This document shows positions 1 to 13,105 of a stretch of DNA of 35,471 nucleotides, piece after piece. The stretch lies in the NCBI RefSeq assembly GCF_034376665.1, contig NZ_JAXMJI010000029.1, forward strand, positions 1 to 35,471, given 5' to 3'. The first letter of the stretch is position 1. Each line of letters starts with the position of its first letter. Source of the DNA: Allopontixanthobacter sp034376665. Lineage in GTDB: Bacteria; Pseudomonadota; Alphaproteobacteria; Sphingomonadales; Sphingomonadaceae. The notes under the pieces are model-generated. The model was not told the DNA's origin. It was given only the letters and a program-made list of their open reading frames with translations, and searched no databases. The position numbers and the translations under genes were made by a program.

Positions 1-1
1 A

Positions 2-2308
2 CAGAAGCACGCCGTGGCGCAGGCTTCGGCCGAACTGAACGCTGACGGATCGTTTGTGGAAGAACTGGTTTCGGCGCGGGAAAGCGGCGAATTCGTAATG
101 CTGCCCAACGACCAGATCACGCTGATGGACGTTTCGCCCAAGCAGCTGGTGTCGGTCGCAGCATCGCTCATTCCGTTCCTGGAAAACGATGACGCCAACC
201 GCGCCTTGATGGGCTCCAACATGCAGCGTCAGGCTGTGCCTCTGGTGCAAGCCGAAGCACCGTTTGTCGGCACCGGCATGGAAGAAACCGTCGCCCGCGA
301 TTCGGGTGCGGCTATTTCGGCGGTTCGCGGCGGGATCGTCGATCAGGTGGATGCCACCAGAATCGTGATCCGCGCTGTCGGTGATGTCGAACCCGGCCAG
401 TCCGGCGTCGATATCTATACGCTGCAGAAATTCCAGCGTTCCAACCAGAACACCTGCATCAACCAGCGTCCGCTGGTGAAGGTGAACGATGTGATCGAAC
501 CCGGCGATATCATTGCCGATGGTCCGTCGACCGATCTGGGCGAACTGGCGCTGGGCCGTAACAGCCTCGTCGCCTTCATGCCGTGGAATGGCTACAATTA
601 TGAAGACAGTATCCTGATCTCCGAACGCATCGTGAAGGACGATGTGTTCACCTCGATCCACATCGAGGAATTCGAGGTCATGGCCCGCGATACCAAGCTT
701 GGACCTGAAGACATCACCCGCGACATTCCCAACGTCGGCGAGGAAGCCCTGCGCAGCCTCGACGAAGCCGGGATTGTCTATATCGGTGCCGAAGTGCATC
801 CGGGCGATATCCTGGTCGGCAAGATCACCCCGAAGGGCGAAAGCCCGATGACTCCGGAAGAAAAGCTCCTCCGCGCCATCTTCGGTGAAAAGGCGTCCGA
901 CGTGCGCGATACATCGCTGCGCCTGCCGCCAGGTGTTGCCGGTACCGTGGTCGAAGTCCGCGTGTTCAACCGCCACGGCATCGAGATCGATGACCGTACG
1001 CGCGCGATCCAGAACGAGGAAATCGAGCGTCTGCGCAAGGACAGCGAAGACGAACGCGCCATTCTCAACCGGGCAACCTACAACCGCCTGCGCGAAATGC
1101 TCCTCGGCCAGACTGCTTCCGCTGCGCCGAAGGGTATCAAGAAGGGTGTCGTGATCGACGAGGCGCTGCTGGACGATCTCGAAAAATTCGAATGGTTCAA
1201 ATTCGCTGTCGCCGACGATGGCCGCCAGATGCAGATCGAAGCGGTCAAGTCGCAATATGATGATGCCGTGAAGATCATCCAGGACAAGTTCGACGACCGG
1301 AAGGAAAAGCTGGAACGGGGCGATGAACTCGCGCCGGGCGTGCTCAAGATGGTCAAGGTGTTCGTGGCGGTGAAGCGCAAGCTGCAGCCGGGCGACAAGA
1401 TGGCCGGCCGTCACGGCAACAAGGGCGTGATCAGCCGCATCCTGCCGGCCGAAGACATGCCGTTCCTCGAAGACGGTACGCCGGTCGATGTGGTGCTCAA
1501 CCCGCTGGGTGTGCCGTCACGGATGAACGTCGGGCAGATCTTCGAAACCCATCTGGGTATGGCCGCACGCGGTCTGGGGCAGCAGGTTACTGCGGCGCTG
1601 GAAGAATGGCGCGCGGCGAACCCCGATGTCGGCGAAGACTACGAAGGGGTAAACCCTCCGGCAGTCGTCGTCGAAACGCTCAAGCATGTGTACGGCGAAC
1701 AGTACCACGCCGAACTGGAAAGCCGTTCGACGGGCGATATCATCGAACTGGCGGGCAACCTCCAGAACGGGGTACCGATGGGTACGCCGGTGTTCGATGG
1801 CGCACGCGAAGCGGACGTCACCGAAATGCTGCATCTGGCAAATCTGCCGGGTTCGGGCCAGGTAACGCTGTTCGATGGCCGCACGGGCGAGGCGTTCGAC
1901 CGCCAGGTTACCGTGGGCTATATCTACATGCTGAAGCTGCACCACTTGGTCGACGACAAGATCCACGCCCGTTCGATCGGACCCTACAGCCTCGTCACCC
2001 AGCAGCCGCTGGGCGGTAAGGCGCAGTTCGGCGGACAGCGCTTTGGTGAAATGGAGGTCTGGGCGCTCCAGGCCTACGGCGCGGCCTACACGCTGCAGGA
2101 AATGCTCACCGTGAAGTCCGATGACGTGATCGGCCGGACCAAGGTTTACGAAGCAATCGTCAAGGGTGACGACACCTTCGAAGCCGGCATTCCGGAAAGC
2201 TTCAACGTGCTGGTGAAGGAAATGCGCAGCCTCGGCCTTAACGTCGAATTGTCTTCGATCGATACCGGCGAAGACGATGACGGCGCGATGCAGATAGCGG
2301 CGGAATAG
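2..2308 (+). CDS. rpoB: RNA polymerase beta subunit, 3' part (5' end outside window)
   Basis: Catalytic core subunit of DNA-dependent RNA polymerase. The frame is open from base 2 without a start, so the gene enters from the left; about 768 C-terminal residues are present, roughly the second half of a ~1,390-residue sphingomonad RpoB. Visible landmarks are SNMQRQAVP near the left edge, which in E. coli RpoB lies after the rifampicin-binding region; NYEDSILISE; the active-centre block KMAGRHGNKGV around base 1400; and the C-terminal GEMEVWALQAYGAAYTLQE block that contacts the beta' subunit. The rifampicin-resistance cluster is therefore outside the window. rpoC follows 76 bases later in the usual rpoBC order. 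The short acidic tail ends at a TAG stop. Identification is secure. Confidence 0.98.
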   Translation, partial: QKHAVAQASAELNADGSFVEELVSARESGEFVMLPNDQITLMDVSPKQLVSVAASLIPFLENDDANRALMGSNMQRQAVPLVQAEAPFVGTGMEETVARDSGAAISAVRGGIVDQVDATRIVIRAVGDVEPGQSGVDIYTLQKFQRSNQNTCINQRPLVKVNDVIEPGDIIADGPSTDLGELALGRNSLVAFMPWNGYNYEDSILISERIVKDDVFTSIHIEEFEVMARDTKLGPEDITRDIPNVGEEALRSLDEAGIVYIGAEVHPGDILVGKITPKGESPMTPEEKLLRAIFGEKASDVRDTSLRLPPGVAGTVVEVRVFNRHGIEIDDRTRAIQNEEIERLRKDSEDERAILNRATYNRLREMLLGQTASAAPKGIKKGVVIDEALLDDLEKFEWFKFAVADDGRQMQIEAVKSQYDDAVKIIQDKFDDRKEKLERGDELAPGVLKMVKVFVAVKRKLQPGDKMAGRHGNKGVISRILPAEDMPFLEDGTPVDVVLNPLGVPSRMNVGQIFETHLGMAARGLGQQVTAALEEWRAANPDVGEDYEGVNPPAVVVETLKHVYGEQYHAELESRSTGDIIELAGNLQNGVPMGTPVFDGAREADVTEMLHLANLPGSGQVTLFDGRTGEAFDRQVTVGYIYMLKLHHLVDDKIHARSIGPYSLVTQQPLGGKAQFGGQRFGEMEVWALQAYGAAYTLQEMLTVKSDDVIGRTKVYEAIVKGDDTFEAGIPESFNVLVKEMRSLGLNVELSSIDTGEDDDGAMQIAAE

Positions 2309-2384
2309 GGTAACGGGCGGCGCGTCAGAACGCCGCCAAATCCCGGCTCCACCAGGAATTTTCACCCGACTAGGGATGACCAGA

Positions 2385-6701
<4,317 letters not shown>

Positions 6702-6728
6702 ATCCTTCGCCTGAAGTCATACAAAAAG

Positions 6729-6758
6729 CCCCGCCGGAGCGATCCGGCGGGGTTTTTT
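6729..6758 (+). terminator. Rho-independent terminator of rpoBC
   Basis: A perfect 10-bp stem (CCCCGCCGGA / TCCGGCGGGG) with loop GCGA is followed by six T. It starts 27 bases after the rpoC stop. An A run precedes the stem, so it may also act on the minus-strand hydrolase whose stop lies ~55 bases further right. Confidence 0.93.
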
Positions 6759-6811
6759 GTTCGAGATAAAATATGGAGACTCCGCGGAAGGCCGGCAGTC
6801 GCTGGGTACCC

Positions 6812-7945
6812 TCAACGATAAGCCATCCGCTCCAATGCGCCGAATGCCGCCAGTGCCCCCGGATCGCCGAAAGGCGCTAGCTGGCTCATGAACACCCCGG
6901 CTACTCCGGCGGCAGGGTCGATCCAATAGTAGCTATTGAAGATTCCTGCCCAGCACAGGCTGCCGGCGGAGCGGCCGCCTTCGATGGCTTCCGGATTGAT
7001 CAGGAAACCCAGGCCCCAGCCGGTGTGCTGGTCGGGGAAGGTGTCGTAAGGCGCGGCAAAGTCCGGCATGGCGGTGGGCATCGCTCCGGCGCGGATGGCC
7101 CCGACCTGATTGCGGCACATCTCGGCGACCGTTTCGGGTTGCAGCAAGTGGTGTCCGTCCAGTTCTCCGCCGCGCAGCATCATTTGCAGGAAGCGGGCGT
7201 AATCCGCGGCGGTGGAGGTCAATCCGCCGCCCCCGCCGTGGAATTCGCCTCCGCCGAGATAGAGCGGGCTCAGCACGAACCCGCCATCCCCGCTGCGCAT
7301 ATGGACCCGGGCCGCACCCTCAGGGAGCGAATCGCGGAACGCGGTGTTGACCATCCCCAACGGCGTGAAGACGTGGGTCTGCAGATATGTCTGCAAATCG
7401 GTGCCGGTCACCGCCTCGATCGCCAGCCCGGCCCAATCGGTCGAGACCCCGTAAGCCCAATCCTCTCCGGGATCGAACAGTAGCGGCATGGTGATGCTCG
7501 CCCGGGATCCGGGTGCGGGGATGCCCGCGGCCCGGAAATACCGGAGCACTTCCGGCTGAACGAAGGCATAGCCAAGTCCCGAGGTGTGAGTCAGCAGATG
7601 CCGCAAGGTGATCGGCCCTGCCGCCGGACGAAGCATCGGTGTGCCGTCGCCGGAAAAGCCGGTCAGCACCTGCGGATCGGCCAGTTCGGGCAGTAGCGGG
7701 GCGATCGGAGCATCGAGCTCGATCCGGCCCGCCTCCACCAATTGCATTACCCCCACCGAGACCAAAGCCTTGGTCATCGAGGCGATCTGGCAGATCGTAT
7801 CGGCCTCCATCGGTACCCCGGCGACGGCATCGGCGAAGCCAAAGCTGCGGCGGTAACGCACCGAATCGCGGTCGACAATCAGGCACGCTGCGCCTGGCAG
7901 CCGGGCTTCGGTAATGGCCTGCGAGAGCCCGGTATCGTTCATCAT
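6812..7945 (-). CDS. Serine hydrolase, beta-lactamase class C / family VIII esterase fold
   Basis: Predicted serine hydrolase of the penicillin-binding-protein-like fold, probably an esterase. The frame is open much further upstream, but I chose the ATG at 7945 (377 residues) because homology-like sequence begins there and the longer start would run through the divergent lipoprotein gene. Catalytic motifs are S56-M-T-K59 (nucleophile and general base), Tyr165 in the DWAYGVSTD block typical of family VIII esterases, and W332-A-G in place of the KTG box of true class C beta-lactamases. There is no signal peptide, so it is likely cytoplasmic, which argues against a periplasmic beta-lactamase. 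The Shine-Dalgarno is weak, so ATG 7942 is also possible. The substrate cannot be read from sequence. A second, exported relative lies at 27706-29013. Confidence 0.88.
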   Translation of the reverse strand: MMNDTGLSQAITEARLPGAACLIVDRDSVRYRRSFGFADAVAGVPMEADTICQIASMTKALVSVGVMQLVEAGRIELDAPIAPLLPELADPQVLTGFSGDGTPMLRPAAGPITLRHLLTHTSGLGYAFVQPEVLRYFRAAGIPAPGSRASITMPLLFDPGEDWAYGVSTDWAGLAIEAVTGTDLQTYLQTHVFTPLGMVNTAFRDSLPEGAARVHMRSGDGGFVLSPLYLGGGEFHGGGGGLTSTAADYARFLQMMLRGGELDGHHLLQPETVAEMCRNQVGAIRAGAMPTAMPDFAAPYDTFPDQHTGWGLGFLINPEAIEGGRSAGSLCWAGIFNSYYWIDPAAGVAGVFMSQLAPFGDPGALAAFGALERMAYR

Positions 7946-8069
7946 GGCCGCCACGATAGCTGGCCAGACCGGGTAATCCAGCGGAATTCGCGAGCAATCT
8001 GTTTCGGATCGAAGCGAAGACGGGTAGGATCTCCACCCGTATAGCAATGGGTGAAGGACCGACCCCGTC

Positions 8070-8507
8070 ATGCGTATCCTTGCGTTCCTCATTCTCGCAG
8101 CCTCAACGGCCTGCGCGCCCGCCGCGACCGAGACTGCCGAGCCTACCGAGTCCGTCTCCATGGCGACCGACGATTTGATCACGGAGCCCGCGGCTCTGCT
8201 CGGCGAATACCGCGTCGCGGGGGTGGACGGAAAAGACATCAACCTGCCGCACGGGATCTCCGCCTCGATTTCGGCGGAGGAGATCGCGGTCCTCTCGCAA
8301 TGCGTCCGGTTCAAATGGGCCTATACGCTTGCCGGTGGAGGGTTCGCCGCGAGCCGCGTTCCAACAGTGAGCTGCCAGCGCGGGCTCTTTCCGGAAGAAG
8401 AAGCCATTTCCCGCGCGTTCGACCGGGCAGTGCAGGTGCGGGGGACACCGGCCAACGGCATCGAGTTTTCGGGCGAAGGGCATTCAGTCACACTCTTCTC
8501 GCAATAA
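8070..8507 (+). CDS. Small predicted lipoprotein, unknown function
   Basis: A 145-residue protein with an N-terminal hydrophobic signal (MRILAFLILAAS) ending in S-T-A-C, an acceptable though not ideal lipobox with Cys15 as the lipidation site; it is probably an outer- or inner-membrane lipoprotein. The mature part has a low-complexity Ala/Thr/Glu linker and a compact domain beginning ALLGEYRVAGVDG. The ending GIEFSGEGHSVTLF resembles small META/heat-shock-lipoprotein-like domains, but that is only a resemblance. GAAGGA lies ~11 bases upstream of ATG 8070. It is divergent from the serine hydrolase, with 124 bases between start codons, and is followed 27 bases later by gltX. I do not recognise a specific family. 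Confidence 0.75.
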   Translation: MRILAFLILAASTACAPAATETAEPTESVSMATDDLITEPAALLGEYRVAGVDGKDINLPHGISASISAEEIAVLSQCVRFKWAYTLAGGGFAASRVPTVSCQRGLFPEEEAISRAFDRAVQVRGTPANGIEFSGEGHSVTLFSQ

Positions 8508-8534
8508 TTCGCTCGAAACGCTAAGCGGCGGGGC

Positions 8535-9866
8535 ATGACCACGATCACCCGTTTCGCCCCTTCGCCCACTGGCAATTTGCACGTCGGCAACATCCGCACG
8601 GCGCTGCATAATTGGTTCCTGGCTCGCAAGGCCGGGGGCAAGTTTATGCTGCGGATCGACGATACCGACGCGGAACGCAGCCGTGAGGAATTTGTCGAGG
8701 GAATCCGAGCCGATCTGGCGTGGCTCGGCCTGGATGTGGACGGGGAGGAACGCCAGTCCGCCCGCCTGTCCCATTACGAAGCGGCGTTTGAAGCCCTGAA
8801 GGCCGCCGGGCGAATCTATCCGGCCTATGAAACGGCGCAGGAACTGGATCTCAAACGCAAGGTCCAGCTTGGCCGCGGCTTGCCGCCGATTTACGACCGC
8901 TCCGCCTTGCAATTGACCGAGGCCGATCACGCGGCAAAGGCTGCGGAAGGGACCGCGCCGCATTGGCGGTTCCTGCTCGACCACGACAGTCCGATTGCCT
9001 GGGATGATGGGGTTCGCGGGCCGCAGAAATTCGATGCCGCCAGTCTGTCCGATCCGGTGATCCGCCGCGCCGATGGATCGTGGCTGTATATGCTGCCCAG
9101 CGCGGTCGACGATATCGAAATGGGTATTACCGATGTCCTCCGGGGCGAGGACCACGTTTCCAACACCGCGGTCCAGGTCCAGATGTTCGAAGCGCTGGAC
9201 GCCGCTCCGCCGCGCTTTGCGCATGAAGCGCTGCTGATGGGCAAGGAGGGTAAATTGTCGAAGCGGCTGGGGTCGCTCGGCTGCGACAGCTTCAGGGAAC
9301 GTGGGATCGAGCCGGAAGCCATCGTCGCGCTGCTGGCGCGGCTGGGAACCTCGCAGCCGGTCGAACCGATTGCGGATCGGCAGGCACTGGTCGACAGTTT
9401 CGACCTCGGCACATTCGGGCGCGCGCCGGCCAAATTCGACGATGCCGATCTCGACCGGGTCAACACCGCGATCGTTCACCAGATGGAATATGCCGCGGTG
9501 AAGGACCGCTTGCCGGAAGGAATGGACGAAGCGGCCTGGCACGCGGTCCGGCCCAATCTGGCAGTCGTTGCGGATGCCGCGGAATGGTGGCGGATCGTCA
9601 TCGGACCGATCGAACTGCCGGAATTTTCGGATGAAGACCGCGCCTATCTGGCGCAGGCGGCGGCGGCGCTCGATTTTACCGCCGCAGACCCGTGGCACGC
9701 ACTTACCGGTACTCTCAAGCAGACCACCGGCCGCAAGGGCAAGCCGCTGTTCCTGCCGCTACGGCAAGCGCTGACGGGCATGGACCACGGCCCCGACATG
9801 GCCGAATTGCTGCTGGTGCTGGGCGAGGACACCGCTCGCCGCAGGATGGAACGGGCGGCGGGTTGA
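8535..9866 (+). CDS. gltX: Glutamate--tRNA ligase
   Basis: Class I aminoacyl-tRNA synthetase charging tRNA with glutamate. At 443 residues it is long enough to include the anticodon-binding C-terminal region, unlike GluQ-RS (~300 residues). The N-terminus RFAPSPTGNLHVGN contains the HIGH-type motif H16-V-G-N19; IDDTD follows in the Rossmann fold. The KMSKS-type motif is K240-L-S-K-R244, and LRGEDH is also present. Alphaproteobacteria often carry two GluRS paralogues, one of which may prefer tRNA-Gln for the amidation route; the sequence alone does not tell which this is. The Shine-Dalgarno upstream of ATG 8535 is poor (GCGGGG close to the start). It ends at the two-way hairpin at 9900-9917. 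Confidence 0.95.
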   Translation: MTTITRFAPSPTGNLHVGNIRTALHNWFLARKAGGKFMLRIDDTDAERSREEFVEGIRADLAWLGLDVDGEERQSARLSHYEAAFEALKAAGRIYPAYETAQELDLKRKVQLGRGLPPIYDRSALQLTEADHAAKAAEGTAPHWRFLLDHDSPIAWDDGVRGPQKFDAASLSDPVIRRADGSWLYMLPSAVDDIEMGITDVLRGEDHVSNTAVQVQMFEALDAAPPRFAHEALLMGKEGKLSKRLGSLGCDSFRERGIEPEAIVALLARLGTSQPVEPIADRQALVDSFDLGTFGRAPAKFDDADLDRVNTAIVHQMEYAAVKDRLPEGMDEAAWHAVRPNLAVVADAAEWWRIVIGPIELPEFSDEDRAYLAQAAAALDFTAADPWHALTGTLKQTTGRKGKPLFLPLRQALTGMDHGPDMAELLLVLGEDTARRRMERAAG

Positions 9867-9893
9867 ATCACGACATTCAGCCGTTTCGGCCAA

Positions 9894-9921
9894 TAAAAAA
9901 CGGGGCCGAAGCCCCGTTTTC
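9894..9921. terminator. Bidirectional intrinsic terminator between gltX and a small minus-strand gene
   Basis: A run of A is followed by a 7-bp stem ACGGGGC / GCCCCGT (9900-9906 with 9911-9917), loop CGAA, then T residues. A-run and T-run flank both sides, so it can stop plus-strand transcription from gltX and minus-strand transcription from the 73-residue gene ending at 9945. Confidence 0.88.
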
Positions 9922-9944
9922 CAATTCAACAGTTCAGATCAGGC

Positions 9945-10166
9945 TTATGCGCTGATCGGCTCGTCATCATCGCTGTCGATTGCCGTGAGAGCGATAAATG
10001 CAGCCAGAATACCTACGGCCAGAAGGCCAAGGATGCCATTACTACCGCCGAGTTCGCTTTCGCTGGTGACCGGTGCCGAAGCACGGGCAGTGTCGGCGGC
10101 CGAAACGGCGGGTGCTGCTGCAAGCGAAACGGCCGCGGCGGCCAGAAACAGATTTCGAATTTTCAT
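9945..10166 (-). CDS. Small exported single-pass membrane protein, unknown function
   Basis: A 73-residue protein. The frame is open further upstream, but ATG 10166 (MKIRNLFLAAAAVSL) gives a clean signal peptide with probable cleavage after AVSA. The mature part is ~50 residues: an Ala/Ser/Thr stretch, then GGSNGILGLLAVGILAAFIALTAI as one membrane segment, then an acidic tail (DSDDDEPISA). I infer a periplasm-facing peptide with one membrane anchor and a short acidic cytoplasmic or periplasmic end. The Shine-Dalgarno is weak. It stands alone between gltX and the pyk-mntP operon. Small proteins of this layout are common in sphingomonads, but I know no assigned function. Confidence 0.7.
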   Translation of the reverse strand: MKIRNLFLAAAAVSLAAAPAVSAADTARASAPVTSESELGGSNGILGLLAVGILAAFIALTAIDSDDDEPISA

Positions 10167-10327
10167 AGAAGCGACTCTTGATACTGGAAGGGACACTGCT
10201 GTTAGCCTGGTAATCGAGCAATAGCAACACGATATGGCAAAGAGTTCGAAAAATCGGCTCGGCCGCCCGGATCGTGGGACGGTCTGCAATTATTCCGGAT
10301 TCTGCGAAGGACTTCCCTGCCACCCGC

Positions 10328-10879
10328 CTAAAACTGGTGTTCAAGGAATATCTTGACCCCGAGCCCGATCAGAATCAGTCCGCCCAGGACCTCAGCCCAT
10401 TTGCCCAGCTTTTCACCGGCTAGCGCGCCCAGGTACACGCCGGGATAGGTCAGAACAGCAGTGGTCAAACCGATCACCGCGCAGGCCGCCGCGATCGGAA
10501 TTCCAAAGGTAGGCAAGGTAACCCCGGCGACGGCGGCATCGACGCTGGTTGCCGCTGCTGCCGCCAGCAGCGGCCAGAGCGTGAGCTGCGTGATCGCCGC
10601 GTCCGGATCACGGTTCAACGCTTCGCGGATCATCCTGAGGCCGAGAATTCCCAGCAGAACCAGGGCAATCCAGTGGTCCAGCACTTCGATATTTTCCCCG
10701 AAAGCAGTCCCCAGACCCCACCCGAACACGGGCATGATCGCTTGCGCCAGTCCGAAAGCCAGGCTCATTCGCAAGGCCGCGGCGCGATTGGGGCGGCATG
10801 ATGCACCCTGCGCAACCGCAGCGGCAAAGGCATCCATCGCCAGGCCAAACGAAAGCAGCAGAAGAGATAGTGAAATCAC
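10328..10879 (-). CDS. mntP: Manganese efflux pump, MntP family
   Basis: An inner-membrane manganese exporter, 183 residues, the usual family length, with about six membrane helices. The two pseudo-symmetrical metal-binding segments are visible: GLAMDAFAAAVAQG near the N-terminus and AATSVDAAVAGVTLP in the second half, each with the buried aspartate expected of the family. The start is a GTG at 10879. The gene lies 30 bases downstream of pyk on the same strand, too close for its own promoter, so it is probably co-transcribed. The yybP-ykoY manganese riboswitch seen before mntP in some bacteria would not fit in this gap. Family assignment is confident; metal specificity comes from family knowledge. 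Confidence 0.93.
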   Translation of the reverse strand: MISLSLLLLSFGLAMDAFAAAVAQGASCRPNRAAALRMSLAFGLAQAIMPVFGWGLGTAFGENIEVLDHWIALVLLGILGLRMIREALNRDPDAAITQLTLWPLLAAAAATSVDAAVAGVTLPTFGIPIAAACAVIGLTTAVLTYPGVYLGALAGEKLGKWAEVLGGLILIGLGVKIFLEHQF

Positions 10880-10909
10880 GAGTATATCCGGAAATCAGCT
10901 ATTGCCGGC

Positions 10910-12379
10910 TTAGCCCTTGTGCCGTTCCAACTCGTCGCCCGCCAGCGTCACCACATGCAGCAGGTTGGTGCTGCCCGGGGTTCCGAACGGCACGCCGGCC
11001 AGCGCGATCATCTTGCTGCCCGCCTTGCCGAAGCCGTGCCGCAAGGCCATGCGCTTGCCCTTGGCGATCATCTCTTCGAAGCTGCCGATGTCCTTGGTGA
11101 TGACCGGATGCGCGCCCCACAACAGCGCGACGCGGCGGGCGGTGCGGTTCGACGGGGTCAGCACCAGCATCGGCACCGAAGGCCGTTCGCGCGCGACCCG
11201 GCGGGCGGTCGAACCGGAGCCGGTGAACACGGTAATGGCAGAGACCAGCACGGTGTCGGCGATGGTCATGCAGGCGTGGCTGAGCGCGTCAGCCGTCGTC
11301 GCATCGGGAGGCGTGTCGAGGAACCGGACGCGCGCCAGATAGCTGTCGTCGCGTTCCACCTGCACCGCGATCCGGTCCATGATAGTGACCGCTTCTTCGG
11401 GCCATTCGCCCGCGGCGGTTTCGGCGGACAGCATCACCGCGTCGGCGCCGTCATAGACCGCGTTGGCCACGTCCGACACTTCGGCCCGGGTCGGTGCCGG
11501 GCTTTCGATCATGCTTTCCAGCATTTGCGTTGCGACGATCACCGGCTTGCCCAGCATCCGCGCCTTGTTGACGATTTTCTTCTGCAGCGGCGGCACTTCC
11601 TCGGGCAGCAGTTCGACACCGAGATCGCCGCGCGCGACCATTACCCCGTCACACATCTCGAGAATTTCGTCGAGCCGGCGGATGGCCATCGGCTTTTCGA
11701 TCTTGGCGCATAGCGCGCCGTACCCGCCCATCAGCTTGCGCGCTTCGGCCAGATCTTCCGGGCGCTGGACGAAGCTGAGGCCGATCCAGTCGGCCCCTTG
11801 CTGTACGGCGAAGGCGAGGTCGCGGCGGTCCTTTTCGGTTAGCGCCGGAATAGGGATTTCCGCATCGGGCACATTCACGCCCTTGCGATCCGAAATCACT
11901 CCGCCAACGACCGCGGAACAGAGGATCTCGTTTTCGTCCGCGCGGATCACCTTCAGCTGGATCTTGCCGTCATTGATCAGCAGGCGCTGTCCTTTTTCGA
12001 GCAGGCCGAACAATTCGGGATGCGGCAGTTCGACGCGGGTCTCGTCGCCGGGTTCGGGGTTACGGTCGAGCGTGAAATGGCCCGAATGGCGGATTACGGC
12101 CCGCCCATCCTTGAATTTGCCGACCCTGAGCTTCGGCCCCTGCAGGTCGCAGAAAATCGCGATCGGGCGGCTGAATTCCTTTTCCATCTCGCGGATCGCG
12201 GCAATGGTCGCGGCGTGGACCGCGTGTTCACCGTGGCTCATGTTGACGCGGAACGCATCGACCCCCGCTCTGAACAGTTTGCGGAGCATTTCGGGGGAGC
12301 TGCTGGCCGGTCCGACTGTTGCGAGGATCTTGACCTTGCGTCCGCGGGGGGCGAGTTTGTGCGATGGAGATTTTGCCAT
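10910..12379 (-). CDS. pyk: Pyruvate kinase
   Basis: Converts phosphoenolpyruvate and ADP to pyruvate and ATP, the last step of glycolysis and of the Entner-Doudoroff route. The protein has 489 residues. Conserved segments include KILATVGPASS and AFRVNMSHGEH (substrate and K+ region), AIFCDLQGPKLRVG, the active-site helix MVARGDLGVELL, and KPVIVATQMLESMI followed by PTRAEVSDVANAVYDG. The C-terminal domain has FTGSGSTARRVARERP, the regulatory nucleotide/sugar-phosphate region. ATG 12379 opens divergently from the DUF1244 gene 47 bases away, so the two promoters share a very short interval. mntP follows in the same transcript. Pyruvate kinase requires a divalent metal (Mg or Mn). Confidence 0.97.
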   Translation of the reverse strand: MAKSPSHKLAPRGRKVKILATVGPASSSPEMLRKLFRAGVDAFRVNMSHGEHAVHAATIAAIREMEKEFSRPIAIFCDLQGPKLRVGKFKDGRAVIRHSGHFTLDRNPEPGDETRVELPHPELFGLLEKGQRLLINDGKIQLKVIRADENEILCSAVVGGVISDRKGVNVPDAEIPIPALTEKDRRDLAFAVQQGADWIGLSFVQRPEDLAEARKLMGGYGALCAKIEKPMAIRRLDEILEMCDGVMVARGDLGVELLPEEVPPLQKKIVNKARMLGKPVIVATQMLESMIESPAPTRAEVSDVANAVYDGADAVMLSAETAAGEWPEEAVTIMDRIAVQVERDDSYLARVRFLDTPPDATTADALSHACMTIADTVLVSAITVFTGSGSTARRVARERPSVPMLVLTPSNRTARRVALLWGAHPVITKDIGSFEEMIAKGKRMALRHGFGKAGSKMIALAGVPFGTPGSTNLLHVVTLAGDELERHKG

Positions 12380-12426
12380 GTCTACCGCCTATGCCAAAGC
12401 CGCATGACAGCACAAGGACGATGATG

Positions 12427-12738
12427 ATGGATACGAATTCAAACAGCAGCCTGGACAGACTCCCTGATGCCGTGGCGGCCGAGGCTTTCCGGCGGCTGGT
12501 ACGCCATCTTCAGCACCGCCACGATGCACAGAATATCGATCTGATGGGCCTGTCAGGATTTTGCCGCAACTGTCTTGCGGACTGGATCGTGGACGCCGGT
12601 TTCGAAGGCGACAAGGCGGCTGCGCGGGAGGTGATCCACGGAATGCCGGCGGACGAATGGAAGGCGAAGCACCAGTCCACTGCAACCGAACAGCAGCTCG
12701 CCCGCATGGCGCAGAGCGTCGCGAAGAACAGCGAATAG
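12427..12738 (+). CDS. DUF1244 family protein
   Basis: A 103-residue conserved proteobacterial protein of unknown function. The diagnostic block AFRRLVRHLQHRHDAQNIDLMGLSGFCRNCLADW is present (the family hallmark is FCRNC), as is EWKAKHQ near the C-terminus. Three ATG codons sit in tandem at 12421, 12424 and 12427. AAGGA at 12414-12418 gives 2, 5 and 8 bases of spacing respectively, so the third (MDTNS) is favoured. The two cysteines in FCRNC could bind metal or be redox-active, but this is unproven. It opens a plus-strand run with gapR and YbjQ. Confidence 0.9.
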   Translation: MDTNSNSSLDRLPDAVAAEAFRRLVRHLQHRHDAQNIDLMGLSGFCRNCLADWIVDAGFEGDKAAAREVIHGMPADEWKAKHQSTATEQQLARMAQSVAKNSE

Positions 12739-12825
12739 GGAAAACCCCGGCTGGCCGCTTCACCGCGCGGTCCGGCCTCGCTACTACGCGCTTCGACTGA
12801 TTCTCACACCATCTGGAGCTACACC

Positions 12826-13062
12826 ATGGCTGAAGCCACCGACGACCGTCTGCGCCTGCTGATCGAACGCATCGAGCGGCTGGAAGAAGAAAAGAAGGGC
12901 ATCGCCGACGATATTCGCGATGTCTACAGCGAAGCCAAGGCGGTCGGCTATGATCCCAAGATCATGCGACAGGTGGTGCGCCTGCGCAAAATGAAGCCCG
13001 ACGATCGCAGCGAGATGGAAACGATCCTCGACGTCTATAAATCAGCGCTTGGCCTCGCCTGA
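12826..13062 (+). CDS. gapR: GapR-type nucleoid protein (DUF2312)
   Basis: A 78-residue helical protein matching DUF2312, known in Caulobacter as GapR, which binds overtwisted AT-rich DNA ahead of replication and transcription and helps type II topoisomerases. The N-terminal coiled coil has RLRLLIERIERLEEEKKGIA; the second half carries the basic DNA-contacting surface DPKIMRQVVRLRKMKPDD and the ending ILDVYKSALG typical of the family. GGAG at 12815-12818 is 7 bases from the ATG. It lies between DUF1244 and a YbjQ-like gene, upstream of yebC and ruvC. The role is taken from the family and was not read from sequence. Confidence 0.92.
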   Translation: MAEATDDRLRLLIERIERLEEEKKGIADDIRDVYSEAKAVGYDPKIMRQVVRLRKMKPDDRSEMETILDVYKSALGLA

Positions 13063-13105
13063 TCGGGCGCTAATCTGGGGTTCGACCAGACAGGAGAGCA
13101 AGATC

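Noticed and set aside
6812..7945. True beta-lactamase
   Set aside because: No signal peptide, and W-A-G replaces the KTG box; the pattern fits family VIII esterases better.
10880..10909. Manganese riboswitch upstream of mntP
   Set aside because: Only 30 bases separate mntP from pyk, too few for the known aptamer.
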